NCBI RefSeq assembly: GCF_001039355.2 | Contig: NW_019775648.1 | Coordinates: forward strand, 110,533-174,532 | Source of the DNA: Lingula anatina | Lineage: Eukaryota > Brachiopoda > Lingulata > Lingulida > Lingulidae | Direction: 5' to 3' | Length of the DNA: 64,000 bases | Part shown: positions 1 through 13,100 of the stretch, one piece after another | How positions within the stretch are numbered: the first letter of the stretch is position 1 | Layout: the number at the start of each line of letters is the position of its first letter | The notes under the pieces: generated by a model | Database searches by the model: none | Seen by the model: only the letters and a program-made list of their open reading frames with translations | Told to the model about the DNA's origin: nothing | Position numbers and translations under genes: made by a program

Positions 1-356
1 TTTTTGTAATCACTTTTATTAATTTTTCATTCGTGTTTACAAAACATCCACTCCTTTGTGGTCAATTCTCAGTTTACTGCGTAGATGGTTGCAGTACCGG
101 CCTGCAAGGATTTTATTTTAAAGTATTAAGAGCTGGAAGGAGCGGTCGTTGGCGAGGGCCTACACATGAAAGTTGTACTCTTTCAACAAATGCACTAGAA
201 AAAACTAACGCGTGCACTTGTTGATTCCTTCCATCAGATCAATATACTACTAAAAAACGACACCTTAAGTGCTGATGCTGATTTTAATTTACGTATAAAA
301 ATACTACCAAATGTACATCATCTCCACGATACTCCGACAAAAAAATGGTCACTTAC
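1..356. other. Left edge, no exon identified
   Basis: I see no convincing coding exon here. It lies downstream (in gene direction) of the last recognised patatin exon, so it is probably intron of that minus-strand gene. The plus-strand open frame near the start has no recognisable domain and is probably chance. Confidence 0.4.
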
Positions 357-2397
357 CATCAAATACATGTACGGGATAATTACACAGCAACCCACCGTCG
401 ACGTAAACGTACGTGGTTCCATGTCGCTCAAGTTTAACTGGTTGGAATACACCTGTGAAGTGTAAATTTTCTTAAAAAAAGGTTCCATCTAGTCTATCTT
501 ATATAATATATGACAATATCATATCGCTTTTTATTTTTGCTATCTGTGTCGTATGTGTAATTACTTACATACTCGCCAAGTGTAAGACGTACATGTACAT
601 CTTGTAAACGCACATTTATTTCGCGTTAAAACTAATAATGAATAAATAAATAATTAAGTCACAATGATACTAAAATCAAAGCAATAGATGAATGAATACC
701 CAATCGTATGAGCACAAATATGTAAGACAACAAGCCCAGGCACACGACGTTATTTCGACGTCATGTAAGGGATGCCCATTTTAACGTCACAATATCGATT
801 CAGTGTCGTCCTGCCATCAGAGTGACGTTACGAGTTGCTGACGGGACATATGAAAGCCTCTTACCCGGTAAAGACATGGACATTCTCACAGCCAGCGCAA
901 TGGACACGTCTGGGGTGGTCTTAGGATGGAAGTATTCTGCCGACATTGTGGTGATGTTGGTGCAGACGACACATAATTCCTTATCAAACTCTTGATAAAG
1001 CTGAAATAAGAATAAAAAAAAATTTAATAAAATAGGAAGGACGAAAGAAAATAAGTGTAGCACCGGCATTTCTTGGTGTCTGATGGAAACCCCCACAATG
1101 CCGCTGCGTTAGGTCTTTCTCAATAATGTAAAGTGTTCCATTTTGCAATAAGGGTTATTTTCCAGGTGAAGAAAAAGCCAGTTTTAGCCCTTTGCTAATT
1201 AAAAGGAATGTTACTAGTTTGAAAAACCTTGCTAACCTCTTCGAATGTAAGGTGTGGGCGTCCAGTTGCCTGCTCCACATAGGACTCCAGCGTCTGGTGC
1301 AGTTTCTTCCCCGGATGCCAGCCATGATGGTAGAATAGATTGTACAGCAAGCCCAGCCTGCCGCTGCGTGAATCTAGGTATAACAGGGAAATCGTGTATT
1401 TCCGACATTGACGGTGCTGTCTTTCATGTTATTTTACATTTGCTGGCAGTAGCATATCTTAACAAATTTCTGTAGGCGCTGTTTTTAGTAATGAACTTTG
1501 TATCCAACAAGTGAAGTCGGCTATTTCCGAGATATGTGCGTGCGATTTTTATCAGTTTTGTACTAACTTCTCTTGCTATTAGAAACAATTTTATCAAAAA
1601 GCTGCCAAAATGAAACTGTAAGAGGACATTTTTCTATTCTAAAAGACTTTTTATTTATTCTTTTTCATATGACATAAAATGTATACTGGACGCTGCCTCG
1701 AAAAATCTGCTTACCCATAAAATTGTCCGCCGAAATATCTCTTTTCATCATGAAAATGATTTCGTCTCCACTATATCCAAGAGCAACAAGTAAGGCTACG
1801 GCAGCCCCAGCACTACTTCCAGCAAAACGTTTGCATTTCCACAGAACTCCAATCTTCTCTAATATCTAGGAGAGTTAAAATCTACATTTAATTATTCCGT
1901 GGGACAAATTATTGAAATTTGAAACCAGCAGGGCTATTTAGCCCATCTTATAATTTCTTATAACTTCTAATCGCACTAACCCCAATATATATATGCACTA
2001 TATGATAACTTTCACTTTTATATAAACCCTTAATTATTATTGTGGGTATAATTCAAGGGCTTTTGACTTTTTTGAGCGGCTGATGCTTTTCTTTAAAATG
2101 AACAAGTGCATGATGGTACATGTACGTGTAGGGGGAAACAGAAGACCGAAAAACAGACCACTTGTTACCTTAACTGCTCCTCCATACGCAATTCCTTTAT
2201 TCCCTCCTCCCTCGAAGGCAAGGTTTTCAAAATCAAAGTCATACTTTTTCAATATTTTTATGATTGACTCATACTCTTCGAAAAGTTTTGATTTCCTCTT
2301 TTTCGTTCCGTTCTGAAGTGTCAAAGAGACACCCCAGTTTTCGTCGCTGCTGGAACCCAAACGGACTGGAATACGTGGATCAACTCGCTGGGGACGT
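357..2397 (-). CDS. Patatin-like phospholipase, partial (5 exons seen)
   Basis: Minus-strand exons 2397-2169, 1865-1715, 1373-1237, 1000-865 and 452-357 join in one frame, 749 coding bases. All have AG acceptors and GT donors. In order the product shows the oxyanion glycine-rich motif LAFEGGGNKGIAYGGAV, the nucleophile elbow FAGSSAGAAVALLVALGY (GSSAG, the GxSxG serine), then SLPGVFQPVKL, then the catalytic-aspartate motif VDGGLLCNYPVHVFDG. These are the Ser-Asp dyad signatures of the patatin/PNPLA lipid acyl hydrolase fold, so an active phospholipase or acyl hydrolase is expected. Which lipid it cuts and where in the cell cannot be read. No start codon exon was found: an ATG upstream of 2397 is in frame only through the acceptor, so the true first exon is probably farther right. 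The C-terminal exons lie beyond the left edge or were missed. Family call is firm, subfamily is not. Confidence 0.88.
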
Positions 2398-3242
2398 CTG
2401 AAAATAGGAAAAATATACCCAGGAATAAGATGGGACATAGAGTATACATAGGTATATTGGCTCCAAGAACAGACCAAACATTATTACTTCATTTTTAAAT
2501 TTTTCTTAAAAGAAAAATAAGGAAAGTTGCGGGGAGATCGATTAGTAGACCATCGCTCTAGGATGCTAAACAATAGATTTGTATGCAGTAGTACCGGAGG
2601 AAGTTAGATCCAGGCCCAGAGACATCAATTAACCTACATATTTTTCTTTCTAGTGCATGTGGTTATATCATACAATAGCACTATGCAGGAAGACCCTAGT
2701 GGTATTGGCAAACAGAGTTATTCAGGTGGTCAAATGCACCTGTTATGCAGCATATAAGACAGTCTGACAGTAAAGCAGATAAATATGTCAAAAATAGACA
2801 AATGGGTCTAATATATTATATTACATAATTAGCTCTTATGCCCGTCGTCAGCTCAGCACTATTCCACCAATACAACAAAGCTGAGCAATAATCATAAACA
2901 AATGATAATTATGATAACTAAAGCTGACAACCATGGATATCCAAAAGTTATCCGTGGTGATTTGAGCCACAGTACGTCGAGTGACAACGTGTACAATGGA
3001 CAGTCGCTCCAACAAAGATAAGTATACCTTCCCTAGGACACATTAGCATTCCGGCACAAACCCAAAGCACCCAATATATTGCATAATGGGAGTACACAGT
3101 CAAATTATGGGATAGGTCAGATATAAATATCACTCTCGGAAGTTTTCATGCTGAACTTGATCAAGACAGATTCACGGCTGTGAAACTCGCCCACTGTCTC
3201 TCGGTACTATGTACGCAAAGAAAGCAAACCGTGTGTGTGTGT

Positions 3243-3308
<66 letters not shown>

Positions 3309-5388
3309 ATTCAGAAAAAAAAACATGGGTGGGGAGATTCCCCATAGCCCCCATACTTCCTTCGCTTACGAATGAAGTATTTGCAAAGAGTGGAGGCTAA
3401 AGGCCTTCATTTCACCCGGCCACATGTTTGTGCATTGTAGCCAATGTCGTAGGTAAGTAAAAAGTCTGTAGTATTCTCCCAGGATCGGCCATTATCCTTC
3501 AGATCCTGTCTCCTCGGTGCAACTCAAACAGAGGGCCTAAAACGATCTAAAACTATCCCTCTGCGACCACAGTGCCACAAAACAATTCAATTTAAGCACA
3601 AACTGAAGCCAAACGAAGAGTATGTATTGGGCTTATATGTGCACATAGCCAGAACAACGCGCCTTGGCCTGCCTGCATGACTCGGTATTTGACACTTCTC
3701 GGTCAACACACACATATATATATATAATTCGACTAGCGTATTCAATAAGTTTACTAAATACACCACGGACCGTCCACTGCGACACATACAAGAGCGTAAT
3801 AATATATTGCACTCTTTCTTCAGAATTATCTCAGATGATAACATACTTATAGTCTTGACTCGGTGGGTGTGTCCTTCTGCTAGCTATGCTATTATTGTCA
3901 TTGATTTATAAAAAAGGGGTTAATCATACTTTTAACAAAAGAAAATAGGTTAACCATGGGCTACGCATGTTAACCCTGGGGTACAGATCCAAGAGCACAA
4001 ACTTGGGGCTTAATTCATGTAGAAACCCGATACCTGGGCCAGCCTGACCAGTCCATGTGTTGTACCTCTCTCTGATGTTTATTTATTGCTCACGAGCAAC
4101 AATGATAACAATTACCGTCCACTGGTGTGTTATACAAATATAAACAGCTCCACAAGTCCGCTGCTCTGTGGGTAGAGTGTAAATATATGGTCTTCGGCCA
4201 GTAGACGTGATAATCAATATACAAGGATTTATACCTACTAGTTAATGGTGGTTAACACTTATGTATTCTTTACTTAATCGTGTATACGGGTCTTTAACTA
4301 AATCATGACAGTGTGGTGTTGTTCTTCACACAACGAGTTATCTGAGGTCGTGCTTAAACTGTCGACATATTCAACTACATACCTCCATAAACTTGTAACT
4401 ATTCCTCGTACCAGTTCAAACAAACACGGCACCAATACAATCATTGTTAATATGGCGTACAGTCCAGCGTGGTCAACTTTATGTCAGTGACCACCTTTCA
4501 GTTCCACGGCGTCTCCTGCGTGTCCGTTTCACTCGTGTTTCCACATAACAGGTCATACAGGTTAATAAAGAGACTGACGGCCCGATTGATCCCTCAGGAA
4601 TCGATCGATTACGCAGGTTCGATCCATACTCCTACATCATTCACACAGTAGCCGGAGTCAATTTAACCGCTTATCATTCAGTTCAGTAGCCGCACCTGTG
4701 GTGAACAATTCTTCTGTCCGAACGGTCTATACACATTCAAACGTTAACATGTATGCGATGCCATTAATAACTGAGAGAGGTCGGTAACGGGCGTAGTGTC
4801 CGAGTGTTTACTTTGGGGCCGCATCTGCTATATCTGGGTCACGCCAGGTAAACGTAGTCAAGGGAGGCCTCGCAGTGACCACTCTGGCGTCACCACGCAA
4901 TGTAAATCGTGAGTTCCAGTGGGGTTGTTACCTGAACTAGCACTTATAGAGATAAGAAACGTAATTTTTTTACTTGAAAAGAACTTCGCTGAAACAAGGC
5001 CAAAAGATATGGTTTATGACCATGACCATGGCTATATTCTCTCTATCACACTCAAAGTCATACAGAATATAAATAAATAATGAACTGTGTAATTAGCTCA
5101 CAGGATGTCATGCCAAACACACATCAAATTATTTCCACGAGTGGATAATATACCAGTAGTTCTGAACATGTAATATGGTACGATATCCGGGATATGTTTA
5201 CGGTACAAATTTATAGTTTCTCATTTTTGATTTATGAATCACTCTCATAATGTAGATTAATTGAGACTGGTAAACCATTGTAATATTCTCAACTGTTTTA
5301 GATAGGGTATACCTTGGCTATAAAGTAAAGTGTTGAATTTTCCATGATTTTTTTTTTGCTATATTAAACTAACGCGCTTGGTATGTCT
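2398..5388. other. Gene-poor spacer upstream of the patatin gene
   Basis: No exon with domain similarity was found. It should contain the missing first exon and promoter of the patatin gene, but I could not place them. It carries one long GA microsatellite and a short CA/TA run near 3709-3726. Short open frames overlapping these repeats are artefacts. Confidence 0.5.
3243..3307. repeat. GA microsatellite
   Basis: An uninterrupted GA dinucleotide run of about 65 bases. It creates false Arg-Glu and Ser-Leu open frames on the two strands, which I left out. Confidence 0.97.
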
Positions 5389-5392
5389 TTAA

Positions 5393-6991
5393 GGTAGATC
5401 GGTCGTTACATGTTCCAACGTTCGAATTTTTTTAAAATTTTTTTTGTTTGAAGAGACACCCAAGTACATTAAAAATTTGCAAAAAAAATTGGGGGTCACC
5501 GACCAAATAAGAGAACTAGCCCCAAATATGATACACCCTGCATATCGCACTAGTCCCCATTCAAATCAATGGGAAAATGGGTGTTTTCTCACTAAAGCAT
5601 TATTTTTTATGACTTTCTGACGTTCGAATTTTTTTAAAAATTTTTTTGTGTAAAGAGGCCTCCAAGTACATTTAAATTTTACCAAAAAAATTGGGGGTTA
5701 CCGACCAAATAAGAGAACTACGCCAAGTTGAAGTGCGCTACACCCTGCGTGACGCACTAGTCCCCATTCAAATCAATGGGGAAATGGGTGTTTTTCACCA
5801 AAACGTTATTTTTCATGATTTTTCTAACGTTTGAATTTTTTAAAAAAACTTTTTTGTGTAAAGAGGCATCCAAGTAGATTTTAATTTTGCCAAAAAAGTT
5901 GGGGGTCACCGACCAAATAAGAGAACTACGCCAAGTTGAAGTGCGTTACACCCTGCGTGACGCACTAGTCGGAAGTCCCCATTCAAATCAATGGGAAAAT
6001 GGGTGTTTTTCACTAAATCATTATTTTTTATGATTTTTTTTTTTTTTTTGTGTGTGTGTGTGTGTGAAGAGACATCTAAGTACATTTAAAACTTTCGTTA
6101 TGTTTAACAGTTGAAGTGAGTATACTCAGCTATTTTCAGATTTGTCAAACTGATGAGAAGGTGTAAGCCATTAACTTTACAACAAAATTATTGAAGAGAA
6201 TAATAAGGGAAATACTCATGCATATGAAAATAGTTTATTGCCGTTGTTATTTATTAATGAATATAACATGAACGTGACATCGTAAACACTGTGTTGTCAA
6301 GTAAAATGAAGCGTCTGATACAAAGTATCAAATGCGGCATTCACGTGCTTGCTTGCGGTGCGTTCAGTACACTTTGTTTACACTGACAAGTCAAGGTCAG
6401 AAGTGCACAATTTTTCTGTATAATATAACGCAGTTTCAATTTTGATTAGTGAATTTTCTTCAAGCTGTAGACCCTACGGCCATTTTCTGAACATTTGTAT
6501 AAGCTACGAAATATTTCTCAGTCCAAATTTCCAAATGAGTGGCGTTACGACGCACTTCCGGTTTTCGTCGAAATCTAAACTACAGCAGCACATTCAGGGC
6601 GTTCTACCTCAAAATATACGCAGCCGCTATGATTGGAATTTACAACACTTATTCTTTACATGACATAGCACCTACGTGCATAATTTGTGAGCTTTAGCTG
6701 TCATACATTTTCTAGTGCCAATTCAAATTGGAAAAGGAGCTATTCCGACGATTTCTTGAAGGGCAAGTCTATGAACGTGCTACAGTTGTCGTATGGAATC
6801 ATAGTCGACAAACGTTGTCGAAAATCTGTATCGATCATACAGAGTTACAGACAAGTTGATAATGTGTGTTTATCTTATAGATAATTGTTTTATTTCCTCA
6901 AATTGATAAAACAGACTGAAGTGTCGTTAGAGACGATTGACGATGCGCTGAAATTGCGCAAATCGTCAAATTACGTAACGACCGATCTACC
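5393..6991. mobile_element. Non-autonomous TTAA-flanked DNA transposon, 1.6 kb
   Basis: The left end reads GGTAGATCGGTCGTTAC (5393-5409) and the right end (6975-6991) is its exact reverse complement, a perfect 17-base terminal inverted repeat. TTAA lies immediately outside both ends (5389-5392 and 6992-6995), as expected for a TTAA target-site duplication of the piggyBac type. Since TTAA is itself palindromic, it could instead be part of a 21-base inverted repeat. The interior holds a tandem array of about 200 bp units followed by about 900 bp of unique sequence. The open frames inside show no transposase domain, so the element appears non-autonomous. A small hairpin (GACGAT..GCGC..TGCGC..ATCGTC) lies just inside the right end near 6938-6967. 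Confidence 0.75.
5418..6093 (+). repeat. Tandem array of ~200 bp units inside the transposon
   Basis: Units begin at about 5418, 5620 and 5827, with a partial fourth at about 6029-6093. Each starts with ACGTTYGAA and a T/A-rich run, then an AAGAGRCAYCCAAGTA block, GGGGGTYACCGACCAAATAAG, a CACTAGTCCCC block, and AATGGGAAAATGGGTG. Units 2 and 3 are closer to each other than to unit 1, which lacks the CGCCAAGTTGAAGTGCG segment. The last unit is interrupted by a poly-T and GT run. Such cores are known from bivalve MITE families; here the resemblance is one of structure only. Confidence 0.85.
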
Positions 6992-7409
6992 TTAAATGAT
7001 TTCAGTATTTGATTCAAGCAATGAGGTACACAAAAATATTGTTCCAGTGACTAAAGCACAATTTTCATAAACCCCATTCTCTCTCATCTAACACAATCAC
7101 ATTGAGACCATCACCCTTGAGAACTTGTTCATAAATGTAGAGATAGGTCAATGTCTTTTGTCGCTCATCTCCGCTATCGCACCTAATAATGTTATTTTTC
7201 AATACGATAGCAATGGTTTGATACATATGCTCTTTATACTTATACATTCAAGGGACAATAAGTTAGAAAAATAATAATATTTAACAAACGTAACATTTTC
7301 CTTAAAGAATTTAAGGTTAATAAGATCTTTTTTCGCATTTGCCACTTATAATATGAAACACTAATGTACAAATGGCATTAAATCACTAAATTCAAATAAA
7401 AAGTATTAC

Positions 7410-7754
7410 TTGCGATGGCAGAAACAATCAAAAATTGCATTTGGTCAAATGAAAACCATCAGAACCCATATCAATAGAAACAAGAAAGAGAATCAAACAA
7501 TGCTACATACATGTAGATCCAATAGCAATAAAAGGATACATAACATGATCTTCAGGAGGAAAGTAAAGAAGAAACTTTCAGTAGAGATGTGTTTCTTAAG
7601 AAGGATAATGCGTGTACATGGACAGTTAAGAGAAGGCTTGAAGCTGTCCGATCGCAAAGGAACCAAGTTACCTACCAACCGCACCTTCTTAGATGAAATC
7701 AGAAAAAGAAAAAAATCGCTTTTTGAAGACACGAAATGTGAAAAGGTGCTATAA
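7410..7754 (+). pseudogene. Decayed non-LTR retrotransposon fragment
   Basis: A short open frame carries two stretches typical of the C-terminal part of LINE reverse transcriptases. One is SKIAFGQMKTI (the usual pattern is a basic residue, then AF.KM). The other is VKKKLSVEMCFLRRIMRV (usual pattern K.IEA.EMWFLRRMLRI). The segment that normally lies between them, containing the LYG.E.W motif, is missing, and no upstream RT palm or endonuclease domain is seen. It is therefore a broken relic rather than a working gene. The clade cannot be told. Confidence 0.55.
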
Positions 7755-8615
7755 AATAACTGGTAACATCAGGAAATTTGGACGGAATAAGTAACTCAAG
7801 AAGACAAAAATAGCAGACAACTGTTCTCAGTGGATGTAACATATTACGGTGACAGACATGCTGAGAGCTTTAGGTGTGAATTACCAAGACAGGCTTGATG
7901 TAAGATGAGAGAGGTGTGGAGGGGATGAGATGAAGCACGGCACATGGTGCATGATGAAATCGAAGGCGCAAAACATTCGAAAACAAATGTTTTCTCGAAT
8001 TTTCTCCACTTCACAACATGATACAATTACATGAAAATTACAATTTGCTCTGTAAGAAAAAGGATTCGATTCGGCTATTGAACCTTAGAGACCACCAAAG
8101 ATAATTTCATTATGTTACATTGAGGCCTACCATGCTGTGTGGTTTGTCTGTCAGTGAAGCCCACATACTGTAAAAACCTATGAAAGGAAAAAGAAGACAG
8201 TGAAAGAATGAGATGTGTCATTAAGATATTTTTATCTCGGAGTTCACGTACCATTCACTTCTCCCCCAAGACTACAGTAGTCACAAACAAACAAGAGGGA
8301 CTTGATTAACATTAATCATATGATTACGTTGTCATTTCATGAGCAGGCACATGCATGCAACTTCTTTATCTGGTAATCTATTGCCCCCACAGCCCCATGT
8401 ACAGGGATGGACGGGATGAAAAAACTCTGTATAATCTAATTTTACTTCGCTTAGGCGCTCAAAGGAAAAACAGCAAAACATAGCTAATAACAATTACATA
8501 CTATCACGGGACTCGTTACAATTAGTGTCATTCTCTTCACTCAGGTAACCTGCTTCTGTCGCGTTACCTTAATTGCCATTTCTTTGTCAGTGCTTACTAT
8601 GCCTCTTTTTTAACT

Positions 8616-8651
8616 CACCTGAGATCAGGTGACGTCACCCCCACCCACCTG
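8616..8651. promoter_or_regulatory. Paired E-boxes overlapping a CRE-like palindrome
   Basis: CACCTGAGATCAGGTG (8616-8631) is an inverted pair of CAGGTG E-boxes with a 7-base arm. It overlaps TGACGTCA (8630-8637), the full CRE consensus, and another CACCTG follows at 8646-8651. It lies about 580 bases upstream of the ATG at 9220, where a promoter could be. Function is inferred from motif content only. Confidence 0.35.
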
Positions 8652-9219
8652 CCATATTCAAAGCCGAGGCGCATTCCCGGCTTAATACGCATGCGTCACA
8701 GTTAACACTTTCAAACTGTCATGCCTGTGATAGCTATTAATAGGCGGGATTAAGTGGAACAGTCGCGGATCTAATACATATCGGTCAGATACTTCCAATA
8801 TTCAAAGGTAAGATATGGTGATTATGAAGTGAAAGTTTTTAAAAATGTGCTCGTAAAGACGACAAGACGAAGTTCTGCGTCACCAGGTGTGCCTCTGTCG
8901 TTTTACCTGTAGCTTACAGGTGAATGGTAATGGCCGAGCTCAGTTGTTGATAAGGCGGGCACAGGATGTAGGATATTCATAGCAAAGATCGCATAGAAGA
9001 GTTAGTGTATTTCTAATTGTGTCTTTAAAACTTGTTCAAGGATATATTCTAAGGTCACTTAATACCCTACCCTAACCTGAACCAGGTATGTCAGAACGAC
9101 ATTAAATGTAGATCACGTGATCCTTAAATAGTTGCTTGGCTGAGTAATATCAAATATGGTTGACCATTTGACCTGATTTGCCACTCCAGGTGTGTTAACG
9201 CCACGAGACACAAGCAAAG

Positions 9220-10089
9220 ATGAGCACCAGCGGGACCAGCACGCCCAGGAGGGCCCCTAGTATGGACCGGTCAATCCATAGCGTCGGAGGAACGCGTTCA
9301 CTTCACAGTGTGGCCAGTACAACCCACCCGGTGCCGTATGTTAGTGACAATTTCTTGGATAAACTTAACGCGGCGGCGTTTGGAGCTGGAAAGACGTTTT
9401 GCATGTACGCCATAGTCGCAGCTATTTTCTGTACCCTCTTTTTCATCACCGGAGTCACCCTCCTAGGAATGTTTCTCACTGGATACCTCTTTAACTTCAC
9501 ACTGGAGTGGGTCATCGCAGTCTTCTTCGTGCTCTTCGCCGTCTCATTAGCATTAGTCATCTATTTTTACTCCAAGGCCAGAGTTAAAAGTTCGTCGGGA
9601 AGAAGAAACGTCAAGGTAAATATAATACACTTAATTTTCATCACCACTTTGACGTATTTTGAAGTGGTCAACTTTTATTGCACGTCACACCCATATCGCA
9701 CAGGTCATAAGTACCTCGTACAAATAGTGTGTATATACATATTCTCCATTTTATCAGTGCAGGTGTCAAGATAGTTGCCAGTGTGTATTAACTAATTATT
9801 CAATCTCGCGACCCATATAGTACGACTTTCTGGTCCTTTGAGCATGACCTGACATTAATGTGACTTGAAATAACTTGACGACAACAATATGTATGTGTCC
9901 CCACTGTACGTGAGCCCCTTGATGAATGTTATTGTCTTAGTGTCTGTGCTTCTAGCATGCAACTACTAGAATCCCGTTTAAATAAAATAAATATTGTACA
10001 AAGTATGTCCAAATTTGAATTCTCCCCCCCCCCATGCTGTTTTTTTTTTCTGAATGCTCTCTCTCTCTCTCTCACACACACATGCACAT

Positions 10090-10141
<52 letters not shown>

Positions 10142-13100
10142 ACAGATTTGTAGGTGATATATAGGTCCTGAGTTACAGACTTTGGATAGCATTAACATTA
10201 TACTTTGGGTTATATTACACATTTTTTGTTTAACCCTTTAAATCATATTAAATGTGGAACTCCATTGTGTTTCACAAAAAAGCAATATTTTGGGTTATTC
10301 TGGCTCTGTTGGAACTGTGGAAACTGCCAATACTTATGAATTTCAATGAAGACAGTGGCACAGAAACACATAATTAAGGATAAAGATTAGGCCTGACCTA
10401 GCTGTTTATCCTGGCAATTTATGAAGGACACAGACTGCTGAATTTCCTCTGTGTATATTTCTTATCGATTAATCTAATTAATGCAAAACATTCTGTGTAT
10501 TTAATGACATAGATATATAAGACATGTCGGCCATCACGAAAGTCTACATAGACCTGGTTATAAACGTTGACCACAGTAGCAACGCATTCGGCCCCATTGT
10601 CTCCCTGTTATTTGTATAGTATGATATGGCAAGGACCATTCATTATAAAGCCAGACGGAAAAGTCACCAGATTAAATTGATGGGCTAGTGGTCAACGCCC
10701 GCGGTTTTATAACAGATAAGGTGTGTGTTTCATCCCTATGTATTCAATGGGCGCAGTGATAACATTCCGAGTCTTAGTCTCTTCACACTAACAAAAAGAT
10801 AGGGCGGTGAACGAATGACAGTTGTCCTACATGCATTCATAATAACATCACAAACGTGTTGTATAATTTTTTTTACCGATCATTTACCATAAAACCCAGT
10901 GAAGAAAACTTGGAAAAAAAGGTAGAGATATAGACATATACCTTACTGATTATTGCCTTGAAAACTTACGACGTAAAACTAATTGTTTTATGAGAACCAC
11001 AATAGAGGTCGAAAACAAATAGAGCACGGTACTCTGAATATCAGAATACCGACAGTGACTTTGCTCTGTACATTATGAACTTGTGATTACCGACAGCTCT
11101 AGACATAGAAGAGTGTTTCCATTTTCACTCTAAAACTCACGGTAGGCATGTAGATTTTAGCGAGATTTTAGTGGGCCGAGGGAGCGCTTTGGGTCTGTGA
11201 TTCATTTGGTGTGTTGAACATCAGGTGGGGTTTTGGGGGGAAGAACAGAAGGAATGCTGCCCACACCACCCAAAACTGAATCATTTCACCGAGATTCAGG
11301 TATTGGACATTTGCTATCATTGGGAAGATTGAAAATTAATAAATGATATCTAATATTCATCCTAGCTACTTTCACTTTCTCTTACTTGGGCCTACACAAC
11401 GGTTGTCGAAAATCCCTCTACTCTTTTTTCGTCGACAAAACAAAATGATGGCGTAATTTATATGGCATGGTAGAAGTAAACAATAATTCACCAGGCAAAT
11501 CCATGTAACTTACAGGTACCTTTAAAATGGGACATATCTTTATGTTTTCACCCTGTTTTTTGCTTTACAAAAAATGAAAATGAACTGCGTAAGAGCTGTC
11601 ACAACTGCCCTCTTTACTTTACAGTGTTTAAATGTAAACGAATGATTATACAGTCAGTATTACAGCGTGAGAACTGAATTTGAAATTGTAATTAATGTGA
11701 CGGGTAAGCTTATTTGAATTAGGAAAAAATCGTTGTTGACCCACGCTCGTAAATCAGTTGATAATGTGCCTAAAAAGATCGTTATGACGGTTGAATATAA
11801 AATTTTGAGATCTGAGATTCTCTGTATGGATTCGACCTTGGACATGATAACGTAATTTTGTCCATGATTCGACCAATATATTTTGATATCACAAAACTTG
11901 TACTATTTCATAATATGGAAATGCCTTGGCTGTCGGGTGGTTTGATTATAATTTGATTTCATTTCAACTTTTCTTATCGAAATGAAAAGTTAAATATCAC
12001 CTGAAGCCGGCTGTGTAGTGATACTACTATAAAATGATCCTACTTCCGTACTATTTAAAATTCCCACTCGTTACACCATTTGTAATTGCATATGGGGTAA
12101 TAGTGACTGTTTACCATCATTGACATTTTCTGCTTTCTTTTTTCCGTGTAAAATTCATTTCACGACAACGGTCGTTTAAATGAGAAACACAAATCTAGTT
12201 CTGGCATAAATCGAGATAAAGAGTAAAGTTTGAGGTACCAATGGTTTTGTTTTATGCCCCTTATCGGAAGACGTGAAACCATACATCCGTGATGAAATCA
12301 ACGAAATATGCTCAAATGACTTGAGTCAACTTTTACCTGCGTCTTTGTGAGACCACCCTTAGCATACAAAGACACTTGGAGATATCTTAGACTTTCTTTA
12401 AGCACAGGCCCAGTCGCACAAAAGAACTTTTAAACCAAAATGTGTAACTGACTGAAGACCGAAACATTTACCCTGTGTTCACCAAACTTTAATTAATACC
12501 TAGCCTTTTAAAGTCAGTAAAGTGAGAAATGATAAATGTTTAAGGCGATGGTTGCTTTATTTCAGTGAACTATTACTAATTCGTCACAGTTCAAAATAAA
12601 TGAAAGTCGTTTGTTTGAGAGTTTGAGAGTGATGACCAGCTTTCGACATTAGTTAGTTATTTTATGACACAGACCTCAGCAAAAGTCACCTTCAAGTGAA
12701 CCGGACAAATCTGCGTGTTGTGCAATAACTTTAACATCGATATCTTAGATAAGAACAAAAGGTCAGAGATATTGGATCAACCTATTTGAAAAGTTCTATA
12801 AATAAGGTGTCTTCTAGCCTTATCAGCTTTCAACTTGTATGAGTTTTATTGGTCAGAATGGCGTCTGACTTAATATGGATTTGAAAAAAAAATTGTGACC
12901 CACGCGTAATGAAACTAATCTAAAGAAAGGGTTTAGGCCCAAGTGTCCAGAATAATTATATATGAAAGAATAATCAAGTTCTTTCACCAAAAAAGTGAAA
13001 AGTAATCTTCACTGAATATTTAAATCATCCCTCAAGAATATAATCAAGGTTTAATAAACGACGTTGCCCCGGAGCTGCCTGCAGATAACACGATCGCGCC

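Larger units (their letters stand above)
6996..9219. other. Spacer upstream of the two-helix membrane protein gene
   Basis: Apart from a decayed LINE piece (7410-7754) and a promoter-proximal cluster of CAGGTG motifs (8616-9192), I see nothing coding. Confidence 0.45.

Noticed and set aside
2037-2477. Start of the patatin protein at the ATG near 2477
   Set aside because: The sequence before 2397 reads as intron with a good TTTTCAG acceptor, so that Met is probably not the start.
3172-3400. Arg-Glu and Ser-Leu repeat proteins over the GA run
   Set aside because: They are translations of a microsatellite, open on both strands by composition only.
5418-6093. CRISPR-like array
   Set aside because: Units are about 200 bp, contiguous and without unique spacers, in an animal genome. 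It is a tandem satellite.
6442-6884. Transposase frames inside the TTAA element
   Set aside because: The two short frames show no DDE or zinc-finger features and look like chance openings.
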